Notes: generated by a model from the letters alone, not told the origin. Positions 19,817 through 29,524 are shown, counted from the first letter of the stretch. The stretch is 64,000 nucleotides of DNA from Flavobacteriaceae bacterium R38 (GCA_009901575.1 WXYP01000001.1:62001-126000), one strand, 5' to 3'. Made by a program: numbers and translations.

Positions 19817-21427
19817 CTAATACGTTGGGTCATACATGTAATTCGCAATCGTTTGCTCCAGGTTTTCCGGTTTTTCATCTCTTGCCAAATCCAATTCATA
19901 TGCTTTTTCAGCTACAGCTACAGCTATTTGTAATGAGGCATCACGAATATCTTTTAAAGGTGGATATAACGCTCCAAAATTAATATCTTCTTGATCTACT
20001 AAGTTTGCCAAAGTTTTTGCAGCTGTAAGAAACATAGTGTCATTTATAGTGCTTGCGTTACAACTTATGGCACCTAAACCGATACCTGGGAAAATATAAG
20101 CATTATTACCTTGACCAGGTTTGAATATCTGATCGTTATAAGTAACGGGGTCAAACGGACTTCCACTGGTAAATACTGCTTTTCCATTACTCCATTCATA
20201 AGCTTGTTGTGCAGTACATTCTGCTCTTGATGTAGGATTGGATAAGGCAAAAATAACCGGACGATCATTAATTTTTGACATAGTTTCAATGACTTCTTTT
20301 GTAAAAGTACCGGGCGCTCCTGTGGCTCCAATCAAAATATCCGGTTGAATACTATTTATAGCATCTACAAAATTGAGGTGTTCATGATCATGAGCATAAG
20401 GAAGGTTATGCTGCATCAAATCATCTCTGCTGGAAACCACCAATCCATTTAAATCTACAAACCACAGACGTTTCCTGGCCTCACTGTTGGAAAGCCCTTC
20501 ATCTTCAAAAGCAGTCACCATCAAATCTGCAATTCCTGTAGCAGCAGAACCTGCACCTAAAAACATAATCTTTAGATCTGAAAATTTCTTGTTAGTAATC
20601 CTGGTAGAGGCATAAACTCCTGCCAGGGTAACCGCAGCTGTTCCTTGAATATCGTCATTAAAACACAGTACACGTTCTTTGTATTCATTAAGTAGTGCAT
20701 ATGCATTTGGAGTTAAAAAATCTTCAAACTGGATAAGTGCTTTAGGATATTTATTCTGGACAGCCATTACAAATTCTTCTACCAATTCAAGATAAGCTTC
20801 TCCTTCTATTCTTTTATGCGGATATCCTAAATAAAGAATATCGTTAAGTATTTCTTCATTATTGGTACCAACATCTAACATTATTGGTAAACATTGATGA
20901 GGTTGAATTCCTGCACAGGCAGAATACAATGCTAATTTCCCGATAGGTATTCCCATTCCATTAGCTCCTAGGTCTCCTAGCCCCAGGATACGTTGTCCGT
21001 CGGTAACTACAATGATTCTAATATCTTTTTCCGGCCAATTGTCTAAAATGTTATGAATTTGCCCTTTGTCATCGGGGGTGATATAAAACCCTTTAGAGTG
21101 TCTGAAAATATGAGAAAACTCCTTACAAGCCTGTCCAACAGTAGGTGTATAAATAAGAGGCATGATTTCCTCAATATTATTCATCACCATTTTATAGAAT
21201 AATTTTTCATTTCTATCCTGAAGCGTAGAAAGAAAGATATAACGTTCTATATCGTATGCTTTTCTGCGCATACTAGCCAGCATTCTGTCCTCCTGAAGTT
21301 TTTGCGGAGATATAGCATGAGGTAAAAGCCCTCTTAACCCGTATTTTTCTCTTTCTTCTTTAGTAAACCCTGTAGATTTATTTACAGAACCATCATGCAG
21401 TATATCAAATCCTTTTTTGTTACTCAT
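19817..21427 (-). CDS. NAD-type malic enzyme
   Basis: About 536 residues: oxidative decarboxylation of malate to pyruvate in the cytoplasm, supplying pyruvate and reducing power. It has the long form of malic enzyme: YIFLSTLQDRNE and YTPTVGQAC in the N-terminal domain, VVTDGQRILGLGDLGANGMGI in the active-site region, and FLGAGSAATGIADL as the dinucleotide fold. The open frame extends six codons upstream to a TTG, but the ATG at 21427 (MSNKKGFDIL) is the natural start. NAD rather than NADP preference is inferred from the long form. Confidence 0.93.
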   Translation of the reverse strand: MSNKKGFDILHDGSVNKSTGFTKEEREKYGLRGLLPHAISPQKLQEDRMLASMRRKAYDIERYIFLSTLQDRNEKLFYKMVMNNIEEIMPLIYTPTVGQACKEFSHIFRHSKGFYITPDDKGQIHNILDNWPEKDIRIIVVTDGQRILGLGDLGANGMGIPIGKLALYSACAGIQPHQCLPIMLDVGTNNEEILNDILYLGYPHKRIEGEAYLELVEEFVMAVQNKYPKALIQFEDFLTPNAYALLNEYKERVLCFNDDIQGTAAVTLAGVYASTRITNKKFSDLKIMFLGAGSAATGIADLMVTAFEDEGLSNSEARKRLWFVDLNGLVVSSRDDLMQHNLPYAHDHEHLNFVDAINSIQPDILIGATGAPGTFTKEVIETMSKINDRPVIFALSNPTSRAECTAQQAYEWSNGKAVFTSGSPFDPVTYNDQIFKPGQGNNAYIFPGIGLGAISCNASTINDTMFLTAAKTLANLVDQEDINFGALYPPLKDIRDASLQIAVAVAEKAYELDLARDEKPENLEQTIANYMYDPTY

Positions 21428-21505
21428 TGTAAATTGATTTATCAATCTTTAGATTGGTCGAAAAAAGTCGAGACACCTACCATAATTTTTTTAGACTCTT
21501 TGTTT

Positions 21506-22927
21506 CTAATCTTTTAGAGTAGCTAACATTTGATTTAAGTTTTCTTTATTTAAAACCGTTTCTCCTAAGATGACATACTCTATAGTTCTTGTATTTGTAA
21601 TATCTTCTAATGGATTCCCTGATAAAATGATTAAATCTGACGATTTTCCCAGAGCAAATGTACCATAGTGATCGTCATGACCTAAAAAAGCAGCTCCGTT
21701 ATATGTAGAAGTCTTCAATGCTTCTTGTGTAGTTAATCCAGATTTTACCATCTCCTCCAATTCTTTATGTAAAGAAATGCCAGGGTAGGTATAAGAATTA
21801 AAAGCTCCGGAATCTGAACCCGCCAACATTTTAACTCCTGCTTTCTGTAGTCTAGGAACTAATTCAACAAACATTTTTTGTAAATTTTTCCTTCTGATTT
21901 TTGCTTCAGGTGAAGCATTCAAAGCACCTCTGATTCTACCTTCGTAGGTTTTTATGATACCCGGATCTATATAAGACAGATATTCATCTGTAGTGTGATC
22001 ATTTTCGTCTAAATAACTTAAAACATCTCCAATATGTAACGTAGGAACTACGTGAGTGTTTTGTTGTTTTAAGGCTTCGAAAGTATTTTTTGCGATCTCA
22101 TCGTCATAAGTTCTCATTACTTCTTCAAAAGAATCCCAAAATCCCATTTCTCCTCTTATAACAGCTTCGGTAATCTCTTTTTCTTTACTCGAACATCCTT
22201 TTAATATGTAATACAGGTGTTCAACAGAACCGATTCCGTTTTCAATAGCTTCACCTAAGTTTACGGTAAATGGCATATGTCCGGAAGTAAGCATTCCTCT
22301 TTTTTTAGCTTCTTTTAGGATAGTTAAGTATGATTCTCTTGATATTCTACTATCATAAATTTTAATAAAATCAACATTTAAAGATTCTAAAGAATCTATA
22401 GCCGTGATGATTTGTGATTCATTTTCTACTTCAATAGATCCTGCCCATGTAGGATTAGGACCATCCAGCTTAGGACCTGAAGTAAAAATAGCTGGTCCGA
22501 TTAAATTATTATTGTTGATAGCCGTTTTCCAGGCAAGAACATCAGGTGTTAAATCTCCGCCAGCATCTCTTACTCCTGTAATTCCGTTTACTATAAACAG
22601 TTTAAGAAAGTCCTTATTGGCTTTAATTAATTCTTCTCCACCTCTAAAATGAACATGATTATCCCATAATCCCGACATAATAAACTTATTGGTTCCATCT
22701 ATAGTGGTTGCTCCGGTATGGTTTTGAGATTTATCTGCACTTTCAATAAGTGCAATAGTATCTCCATTGATTCCAACGCTTTGATTTTCGATTACTTTTC
22801 CTGAAACCACATCAACAATGTTTACAGAAGAAATAAGTACATCAAAATTTTGTCCTTCTTCTTTTTTGTTGCAACTAATAAATAATAACAAAACACCTAT
22901 TGAGATATAGCTTTTTAAATATTTCAT
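21506..22927 (-). CDS. Amidohydrolase family lipoprotein
   Basis: About 473 residues. I start at the ATG at 22927 because the longer frame uses a TTG lying in a heptamer tandem repeat. The chosen start gives a lipoprotein signal (MKYLKSYISIGVLLLFISC). The metal-dependent hydrolase fold is visible: HVHFRGGEE as the HxH pair, SGHMPFTVN and SVEHLYY for the later histidines, and GSDSGAFNSYTYPG for the catalytic Asp. Imidazolonepropionase- or prolidase-like activity is plausible, but the substrate is unknown. It is located in the periplasm or outer membrane. Confidence 0.88.
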   Translation of the reverse strand: MKYLKSYISIGVLLLFISCNKKEEGQNFDVLISSVNIVDVVSGKVIENQSVGINGDTIALIESADKSQNHTGATTIDGTNKFIMSGLWDNHVHFRGGEELIKANKDFLKLFIVNGITGVRDAGGDLTPDVLAWKTAINNNNLIGPAIFTSGPKLDGPNPTWAGSIEVENESQIITAIDSLESLNVDFIKIYDSRISRESYLTILKEAKKRGMLTSGHMPFTVNLGEAIENGIGSVEHLYYILKGCSSKEKEITEAVIRGEMGFWDSFEEVMRTYDDEIAKNTFEALKQQNTHVVPTLHIGDVLSYLDENDHTTDEYLSYIDPGIIKTYEGRIRGALNASPEAKIRRKNLQKMFVELVPRLQKAGVKMLAGSDSGAFNSYTYPGISLHKELEEMVKSGLTTQEALKTSTYNGAAFLGHDDHYGTFALGKSSDLIILSGNPLEDITNTRTIEYVILGETVLNKENLNQMLATLKD

Positions 22928-22944
22928 AGTTTTATAATTTTTTA

Positions 22945-22972
22945 AGAGCCAAGAGCCAAGAGCCAAGAGCCA
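22945..22972. repeat. Tandem heptamer AGAGCCA, four copies
   Basis: Four perfect copies of AGAGCCA (22945-22951, 22952-22958, 22959-22965, 22966-22972) followed by AGAGGG. They lie in the 5' leader of the amidohydrolase lipoprotein gene. Confidence 0.9.
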
Positions 22973-23062
22973 AGAGGGTTTTTATATTTTAACTTTAATT
23001 TTTTAACTCATTTTAGATAAGTAATCTAAAATTTTCAAATTACAATATTCAAAGCTCAAGTT

Positions 23063-23419
23063 TCAAGAATTATTCTTTGTATTCTTAATAATGGTTGAAA
23101 AGATAGCTATTAATTCTTCACATTCATTTAATAAACCTTTTCTAATATCTTCTTTTCCATAATTAATTTGTCTTAAAATCTTTAATCCAGCTCTAGTTTC
23201 TTTTAACTCTTTAACAGATATTTTTGATTTATGGATGAAATCTTTTTTAGATTCTGCAGCTTGTGCTTCTCCATAATTTAAACAAGGGCTTGTCGAAGAT
23301 CTAATTAATTGATTTTTTAGATGTGTCCCGGCATAATCATTTTTTATAGTATTAGTAAAAATAATCATATCTCCTGCAAACTTGACTAATCGATCTTCTA
23401 AATCATATTTCGATTTCAT
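23063..23419 (-). CDS. Four helix bundle protein (S23/23S rRNA-IVP family)
   Basis: A 118-residue all-helical protein. The family pattern is clear: F-x-x-D-M-I-I-F near residue 15, QLIRSSTSPCLNYGEAQAA at about 37-55, then a Lys/Glu-rich second half with ISVKELKETR. Relatives are found in 23S rRNA intervening sequences and as free-standing, mobile-looking genes in Bacteroidota; their function is not established. The flanks are A/T-rich low-complexity runs built from TTGAATTTTGAA-like units, and a heptamer repeat lies about 90 bases beyond its stop. Confidence 0.85.
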   Translation of the reverse strand: MKSKYDLEDRLVKFAGDMIIFTNTIKNDYAGTHLKNQLIRSSTSPCLNYGEAQAAESKKDFIHKSKISVKELKETRAGLKILRQINYGKEDIRKGLLNECEELIAIFSTIIKNTKNNS

Positions 23420-23469
23420 AAATCATTTTATTGAGCATTGAATTTTGAACTTTGAGAATTGAAATTTAA

Positions 23470-26400
23470 TTATTGTCTTCCCAAATTACATCCACATCCG
23501 GGTTGTGTAAAACTATGTGTTTCTTCATGCCATGGGAAAGCTGCATTGTATTTATTGTTTTCCCAATAGAATAAACCACGTTCTTTAGGACGATTAGCAA
23601 CTTCGTTCATTGTTGAGGTATCATACATGCGTCCGTTGACAATCGTATAAATAATGGAATTGGTGTTTTGAATGTTCTCTAGCGGATTTTTATCCATGAT
23701 AACCAAATCGGCTAGCTTTCCAACTTTTAAAGATCCGATTTCATCTCCCATCCCAATGTATGTTGCCGGATTGATAGTTGCAGTTTTTAGTGCTTCCAGG
23801 TTTGACATTCCTCCTTGCTGTAATAACCATAATTCCCAGTGAGCCCCTAAACCTTGTAATTGTCCGTGAGCTCCCAGGTTTACTTTTACCCCTGCTTTAG
23901 CTAACTCATTTGTAGCTTTAGAGACCAGAATATGTCCATTATCATATTCTTCTTGCGGAGCTATAGTCCTGTGTCTTGAGCGTGCATCAATAATACCTCT
24001 TGGTGTATATTTTAAAAGTTTTTCATTTTCCCATACATTCGTTCTTTCATACCAGTAATATTCTCCGTTAAGTCCTCCATAATTCACAATAAGAGTAGGA
24101 GTGTAGCCGCTTTTACTCTCTCCCCAAAGCGTCAATACATCTTTATAAACAGGAGCAACAGGAATATTGTGTTCTATTCCGGTATGGCCATCCATGATCA
24201 TAGACATATTGGTGTAAAAAGTAGAACCTCCTTCCGGAACTACAAAAATACCTTCCTCTCTTGCGGCCTGAAGTACTTGTTGACGCTGCTCTCTACGAGG
24301 TTGATTATAACTTTTTACAGATAATGCTCCAAAAGCTTTGGTACGCCTTATTGAAGACCGTGCATCTTCCAGGTTATTAATAACAGCTTTAAAATCTCCT
24401 TCGGCGCCATAAAGAATAAATCCGGTTGACAATAACCTAGGCCCTACCATATCTCCGCTTTTTACCATTTCGGATAATGCAAATACAGTCTCGGTATGTG
24501 CAGACGGATCGTGTGCTGTAGTTACCCCAAAAGCAAGATTAGCATAAAAAGGCCAGTGCTTTTTAGTGGTTAAACCATATCTGAAAGCCCCAATATGTGC
24601 ATGTGCATCTACAATTCCGGGCATAATTGTTTTTCCGTTTAACTCATAAACTTTTGCATTTGAAGGAATATTTACTTCTGAAGCGTTTCCAATGGCTTCA
24701 ATTTTATTTCCTGAAATAATGATCGTCCCGTTTTCAATTACCTGATCCCCTTCCATAGTAATAATTCGAGCTCCTTTTAAGGCAATTTTGCCTGTAGGTT
24801 TATCATTTTTTACAGACAATCCTACTTTAATTCCTTTTTCAGTAATTGGAGGAATACTATTCGGAGAATCTTTTAAGAAAGTAAAACGATCTGATACTTT
24901 ATTGGTAAAATATTCTTCCCCCAAAGTCCAATGGATTTTTTTACTATCTGAAGACCAATGAAGATTGATTCCTGCATCTTTGGCTACTTGAGCAACAGGA
25001 AATGCTTTTGTTTTATTGTCAATATCAACAGTTTGTCCGGTAATAACCAGAGGAGCCAGATACACTTTGTGTAAATGAGAAAAAGCAATCCATTTATTAT
25101 CAGGGCTCGGTACTAAACGGTTAGCATGTTTCGATTTTAAATGTACTCTTTTCTCTTTTCCGTTTATATCAACACTATTTAAGCTCTTGGTGAGATTTCC
25201 AAAATAATATCCTCCATTCTGATAGAAAATACGACTCCCATCTTTATTGAACATAGGAAAAGCACCTTCACTAGATATTTTCTTATGATTAGATCCGTCT
25301 GATTTCATGGTATAAATACCAGAATTTAATGAGAAAGCTAATCCCTGGTCGTTATTTCCATTCTCTTTTACATAAACAATGTTTTTGCCATCAGGAGAAA
25401 AAGCAGGGGTTCTGTATATTCCTTTTTTAGTAGTAAGTTTAACAGGAGTACCTCTGTTAAGGGCAATTTTATAAATAGCTCCTAAATTTTCATCATCCCA
25501 GGTCACATAAACCAGTTCTTTTCCGTCTGGTGAGAAAGAAGGCTCTGATTCAAAATCGATTGCTTTTGTAATTCGTTGAGGTTTACCGTTAGGTAATTTC
25601 TTCTTCCACAGATATCCGACAGCATTAAAAACTAAAGTTTTCTCATCTGGTGAAGTAATAGCATGGCGAATTACCTTAGCTGTAAAATTATCTGTATCTA
25701 CCTTGTTTTTAAAAGCAACAGCATCTGCTATTTTTAATGTGGTATTTACTTTGAAAGGAATATCTTCAACTTTTAAATCGTTAATATTAACCTTGTTAAT
25801 TTTTCCTCCGGACCAAAATACTATTTCATTATTTCCAGGCATCCAGCTAAAACCAGGATAAACTCCAAAAATGGCCCAGGCTTCTTGCTGATCTTTATTT
25901 AATTGATCGTATACAGGCCATTCTTCCCCTGTTTCCAGGTCGTGAATAAATAATACAGATTTGGTACGAACCCTACGGATAAAAGCCAATTTCTTACCAT
26001 CTCTTGAGACTTGAGGCCTTGCAGCTCCGCCTGGTCCGCCAGTTACAGTAATCGTTTTTCCTGTTTCAAAATCATAGCGTTTAATCACATAGATTTGTTT
26101 GTTAGGATCTTTATTGTACTGGAAAAAACCTCCCGGAGCGACATCTTCACTGTAATATAGATATTTTCCATCAGGAGAAGTACTCGGCTCGTTTACATCT
26201 TGCTGATCATTTTTTCTTTTAGTCAACTGTATTCCACTTCCGCCTGTGATATGATACATCCACATTTCTCCGGCTCCTAAAGAACGGCCGGAAGTAAAAT
26301 GCTTTCTTGCAATCAATGAATTGCCATCTGCAGTCCAAACAGCATTATTAAGTAATCTAAAGTGTTCTTTTGTTATTTGTTTAGGATTACTACCATCTTT

Positions 26401-26757
26401 ATCCATTGTCCAGATGTTATCACCACCACCAGCATCACTTGTGAATAAAATTTTATTTCCGTCCGGGCTAAATCTGGGCTGTACTTCAAATGGGAGTCCT
26501 GTACGAAGATTTTTAGCTGTCCCTCCGGAAATAGGGATGCTGTAGAGGTCACCTAAAAGATCGAAAACGATAAGTTTTCCATCGGGACTTACATCGAGAT
26601 TCATCCAGGTACCTTCATCTGTAGATAAAGGAACTTCTTTAAAATTCCAATCGCCTTTCGGGTTGGAAACATCCCATTTAGTTGATTTTTTATCTTGACT
26701 GATTGCTAAGAATGGCAGCAAACATAAAACGTAGAAAATATTTTTGAAATGTAACAT
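23470..26757 (-). CDS. Secreted amidohydrolase with TolB-like beta-propeller
   Basis: About 1095 residues from the ATG at 26757; a GTG nine codons upstream is less likely because the chosen start opens a signal peptide (MLHFKNIFYVLCLLPFLAIS). The N-terminal ~600 residues contain repeated PD40/TolB blades of the type SPDGKLIVF, SPDGNKILF, SPDGKYLYY and SPDGKELVY. The C-terminal ~430 residues are an amidohydrolase (GIVDAHAHIGAF, KVNLGAHGQLQGLG, and an N-terminal-type KGARIITMEGDQVIENG segment). Together these suggest a periplasmic peptide or cyclic-amide hydrolase. It lies upstream of a second amidohydrolase on the same strand. Confidence 0.9.
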   Translation of the reverse strand: MLHFKNIFYVLCLLPFLAISQDKKSTKWDVSNPKGDWNFKEVPLSTDEGTWMNLDVSPDGKLIVFDLLGDLYSIPISGGTAKNLRTGLPFEVQPRFSPDGNKILFTSDAGGGDNIWTMDKDGSNPKQITKEHFRLLNNAVWTADGNSLIARKHFTSGRSLGAGEMWMYHITGGSGIQLTKRKNDQQDVNEPSTSPDGKYLYYSEDVAPGGFFQYNKDPNKQIYVIKRYDFETGKTITVTGGPGGAARPQVSRDGKKLAFIRRVRTKSVLFIHDLETGEEWPVYDQLNKDQQEAWAIFGVYPGFSWMPGNNEIVFWSGGKINKVNINDLKVEDIPFKVNTTLKIADAVAFKNKVDTDNFTAKVIRHAITSPDEKTLVFNAVGYLWKKKLPNGKPQRITKAIDFESEPSFSPDGKELVYVTWDDENLGAIYKIALNRGTPVKLTTKKGIYRTPAFSPDGKNIVYVKENGNNDQGLAFSLNSGIYTMKSDGSNHKKISSEGAFPMFNKDGSRIFYQNGGYYFGNLTKSLNSVDINGKEKRVHLKSKHANRLVPSPDNKWIAFSHLHKVYLAPLVITGQTVDIDNKTKAFPVAQVAKDAGINLHWSSDSKKIHWTLGEEYFTNKVSDRFTFLKDSPNSIPPITEKGIKVGLSVKNDKPTGKIALKGARIITMEGDQVIENGTIIISGNKIEAIGNASEVNIPSNAKVYELNGKTIMPGIVDAHAHIGAFRYGLTTKKHWPFYANLAFGVTTAHDPSAHTETVFALSEMVKSGDMVGPRLLSTGFILYGAEGDFKAVINNLEDARSSIRRTKAFGALSVKSYNQPRREQRQQVLQAAREEGIFVVPEGGSTFYTNMSMIMDGHTGIEHNIPVAPVYKDVLTLWGESKSGYTPTLIVNYGGLNGEYYWYERTNVWENEKLLKYTPRGIIDARSRHRTIAPQEEYDNGHILVSKATNELAKAGVKVNLGAHGQLQGLGAHWELWLLQQGGMSNLEALKTATINPATYIGMGDEIGSLKVGKLADLVIMDKNPLENIQNTNSIIYTIVNGRMYDTSTMNEVANRPKERGLFYWENNKYNAAFPWHEETHSFTQPGCGCNLGRQ

Positions 26758-26868
26758 AGTTAAATGAAGAATATTAGGTTGCACAAGATAGCTATTATTT
26801 CTTTTTCGGGATTTTAATTAACTATAAAACAGATTTGAAATTCTGGTATATTATAAAAAAACATTTTC

Positions 26869-26876
26869 TACATTTG
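26869..26876 (+). promoter_or_regulatory. -7 element of metK
   Basis: TACATTTG matches TAnnTTTG. Transcription would start near 26883, placing the SAM-II-like aptamer at the very 5' end of the mRNA and leaving an untranslated leader of about 178 bases. Confidence 0.65.
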
Positions 26877-26888
26877 CACAATTAATTG

Positions 26889-26968
26889 AAAGAGGAAAGA
26901 TTTGACTGATTGCAACCTCTTTTGTGTCGACTCTTTAAAAATCAAGTGTGACATAAAAATGCTAAAGC
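26889..26968 (+). promoter_or_regulatory. SAM-II-like riboswitch upstream of metK
   Basis: P1 is formed by AAAGAGG (26889-26895) and CCTCTTT (26916-26922). The loop carries GATTTGACTGATTGCA (26899-26914), which matches the conserved SAM-II loop, and the 3' strand has the conserved GCTAAAG (26961-26967). TTGTGTC (26922-26928) and GACATAA (26950-26956) can form an accessory stem in the joining region. A 10-base sequence complementary to the binding loop (27018-27027) lies near the start codon and could act as expression platform. Assigned by eye; no covariance model was run. Confidence 0.7.
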
Positions 26969-27060
26969 AGTTCTACTGAATTTTTTACTCAGTTTGTAAA
27001 CTCCTTTGATTTAAGTCGTCAAATCTTAATATTTTTAGACAACATAATTATTTAGAATTT

Positions 27061-28314
27061 ATGGCATATTTATTTACTTCCGAATCTGTAAGTGAAGGGC
27101 ACCCGGATAAAGTAGCAGATCAGATTAGTGACGCTTTAATTGATAATTTTTTAGCTTTTGATAAAGATTCAAAAGTTGCTTGTGAAACATTAGTTACTAC
27201 CGGGCAGGTTGTTCTTGCAGGAGAAGTAAAATCTAATACCTATTTGGATGTTCAAAAAATAGCCAGAGAAACCATTAATAAAATTGGTTATACTAAGAGT
27301 GAGTATATGTTTGATGGGAATTCTTGTGGTGTTTTTTCTGCCATCCATGAACAATCTGATGATATTAACAGAGGGGTAGACAGAGCGAGTAAAGAAGAGC
27401 AAGGTGCCGGAGATCAAGGAATGATGTTTGGATATGCAACTCGTGAAACGGAAAATTATATGCCGCTTGCATTAGATTTATCTCATAAAATATTAATTGA
27501 GCTTGCCGAATTACGCAGAGAGAATAAAGATATTACCTATTTAAGACCAGATTCTAAAAGTCAGGTAACTATTGAATATAGTGACGATAATGTACCACAA
27601 CGAATTGATGCTATTGTAGTATCTACTCAGCATGACGATTTTGATACAGACGATGCGATGCTGGCTAAAATCAGAAAAGACATTGTTGAGATTTTAATCC
27701 CAAGAGTAGTTGCTAAATTACCAGAACATTTAAAGACGTTGTTTAATGATGATATTAAATATCATATTAATCCGACTGGTAAATTTGTAATAGGTGGACC
27801 TCATGGAGATACCGGTTTAACAGGACGTAAAATTATAGTAGATACATACGGTGGTAAAGGTGCTCATGGTGGAGGTGCTTTTTCTGGTAAAGATCCTAGT
27901 AAAGTAGATAGAAGTGCTGCTTACGCTACGCGTCATATTGCTAAAAACCTGGTAGCTGCCGGTGTTTGTAATGAGATTTTAGTGCAGGTGTCTTATGCAA
28001 TTGGAGTGGTTGAACCTATGGGTATTTTTGTAGATACTTACGGTACTTGTCCTTTTAATATGACTGATGGAGAGATTGCTGAGAAGATATCAGAAGTTTT
28101 TGATATGCGTCCGGCTGCTATTGAAAATCGTTTGAAACTACGTCAACCTATGTATAGCGAAACTGCAGCTTACGGACATATGGGGAGACAAGCAGAAACA
28201 GTGAGTAAAACATTTACTCAGCCTAACGGAGATCCAAAAACTATGGATGTAGAATTGTTTACCTGGGAGAAACTGGATTATGTAGATGCTGTGAAAAAAG
28301 CATTTGATTTATAA
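27061..28314 (+). CDS. metK: S-adenosylmethionine synthetase
   Basis: 417 residues: makes S-adenosylmethionine from methionine and ATP. The signatures are GHPDK (13-17) at the ATP site, [12 protein letters not shown] near residues 116-127, and [20 protein letters not shown] in the central domain. It is preceded by a long leader with a SAM-II-like riboswitch, so its own product probably represses it. The next operon, for methionine synthesis, has a SAM-I riboswitch instead. Confidence 0.98.
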   Translation: MAYLFTSESVSEGHPDKVADQISDALIDNFLAFDKDSKVACETLVTTGQVVLAGEVKSNTYLDVQKIARETINKIGYTKSEYMFDGNSCGVFSAIHEQSDDINRGVDRASKEEQGAGDQGMMFGYATRETENYMPLALDLSHKILIELAELRRENKDITYLRPDSKSQVTIEYSDDNVPQRIDAIVVSTQHDDFDTDDAMLAKIRKDIVEILIPRVVAKLPEHLKTLFNDDIKYHINPTGKFVIGGPHGDTGLTGRKIIVDTYGGKGAHGGGAFSGKDPSKVDRSAAYATRHIAKNLVAAGVCNEILVQVSYAIGVVEPMGIFVDTYGTCPFNMTDGEIAEKISEVFDMRPAAIENRLKLRQPMYSETAAYGHMGRQAETVSKTFTQPNGDPKTMDVELFTWEKLDYVDAVKKAFDL

Positions 28315-28330
28315 AATTTTGAAAAAAATA

Positions 28331-28361
28331 TTGTCGGTTCAAAATTAATTCTATTATTTTG
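28331..28361 (+). promoter_or_regulatory. Promoter of the metX operon
   Basis: TTG at 28331-28333, a 20-base spacer, and TTATTTTG at 28354-28361 (one mismatch to TAnnTTTG). The SAM-I aptamer begins about 25 bases after the expected transcription start. Confidence 0.5.
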
Positions 28362-28391
28362 CGCCTTCAAAAGTTCAATTACATTTTGATC

Positions 28392-28499
28392 TGTTATTAA
28401 GAAAGGCAGAGGGAATAGACCCTGTGAAGCCTTGGCAACCCTTTAATTTATTAAAGAAGGTGCTACATTCTACCTTGCATTGCGTAAGGAAAGATAACA
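28392..28499 (+). promoter_or_regulatory. SAM-I (S-box) riboswitch before metX
   Basis: P1 pairs TGTTAT (28392-28397) with ATAACA (28494-28499). Conserved core segments are visible in order: GAGGGAATAGACCCTGTGAA, GCCTTGGCAACC, AAGGTGCTA and GGAAAGATAAC. The expression platform seems translational: downstream hairpin arms at 28521-28528/28561-28568 and 28532-28538/28550-28556 cover the GTG start codon. Confidence 0.92.
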
Positions 28500-28558
28500 A
28501 GAACATTTACTTCACGTGAATGCTTTTCTGATAACAATCAATTTTAATTATTGTTAGC

Positions 28559-29524
28559 GTGAAAAGCAAATTACAACATATAGAAATATTAGATTACACA
28601 ACACAAAAAGGTGTTGTTTATAATCGTATTCCATTATCTTATCAGGTTTTTGGTCAATCACTTGGTGAAGCTCCGATAGTTTTAGTAAATCATGCGCTTA
28701 CAGGAAATTCTGAAGTGACAGGCGATTCAGGCTGGTGGAAAGCGTTGATTGGGGATAAGAAATTAATAGATACTAATACTTACTCTGTTTTAGCTTTTAA
28801 TATCCCCGGAAATGGCTATGACAATTTTACAATAGAAAATTATAAAGATTTTGTAGCCAGGGATATTGCCGAAATTTTTGTTTTAGGATTAAAAAAGCTA
28901 AACATAGCATCACTTTTTGCAGCTATTGGTGGTTCTTTAGGTGGTGGGATAGCTTGGGAAATAGCAGCATCTTATCCGAGTTTGATAGAGAACCTCATAC
29001 CTGTTGCCTCCGATTGGAAATCTACAGATTGGTTAATGGCCAATTGTCTGATACAAGATCAGATTTTAAATAATTCATCACAACCTATTCATGATGCTCG
29101 TTTACATGCAATGTTGTGTTATCGGAGTCCGAAATCATTCAAAACAAAATTTAACCGATCATTGAATGAAGAACTAAAAATTTTTAATGTAGAGAGCTGG
29201 TTATTGCATCATGGAAAAAAGTTACAGGGAAGATTCCAGGTATCCTCTTATAAATTGATGAATCATTTATTAGCTACTATTGATATTTCTAGAGACAGAG
29301 GTAGTTTTTTAGAAGTAGCTTCAGGGATAAAATCCGATATCCATATAGTATCAGTAGATTCAGATCTTTTTTTCACTCCGGAAGAAGATAAAGAGGCTTT
29401 TTTAGCATTGTCAAAAGTAAAAACAAACATATTTCATAAAACCATTACATCGATTCACGGGCATGACGCTTTTTTAATTGAATTTGAGCAATTAACTAAT
29501 GTATTAAAAGAAGTTTTTAAATAA
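28559..29524 (+). CDS. metX: Homoserine O-acyltransferase-like alpha/beta hydrolase (MetX type)
   Basis: 321 residues: probably acylates homoserine in methionine synthesis. The nucleophile elbow is GGSLGG (124-129, S126), an oxyanion-type NHALTGNSEVTG lies near residue 49, and the catalytic His is H302 in HGHDAFL. It is shorter than classical MetX (about 370). Translation begins at GTG, the only reasonable start, which lies inside a stable hairpin. It heads the metX-hom-osmC-metZ operon under a SAM-I riboswitch. Acetyl versus succinyl donor cannot be settled by eye. Confidence 0.88.
   Translation: MKSKLQHIEILDYTTQKGVVYNRIPLSYQVFGQSLGEAPIVLVNHALTGNSEVTGDSGWWKALIGDKKLIDTNTYSVLAFNIPGNGYDNFTIENYKDFVARDIAEIFVLGLKKLNIASLFAAIGGSLGGGIAWEIAASYPSLIENLIPVASDWKSTDWLMANCLIQDQILNNSSQPIHDARLHAMLCYRSPKSFKTKFNRSLNEELKIFNVESWLLHHGKKLQGRFQVSSYKLMNHLLATIDISRDRGSFLEVASGIKSDIHIVSVDSDLFFTPEEDKEAFLALSKVKTNIFHKTITSIHGHDAFLIEFEQLTNVLKEVFK

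Noticed and set aside
22945-22972. Short tandem repeat that could suggest a CRISPR or satellite array
   Set aside because: Seven-base units with no spacers and only four copies; a simple tandem repeat.
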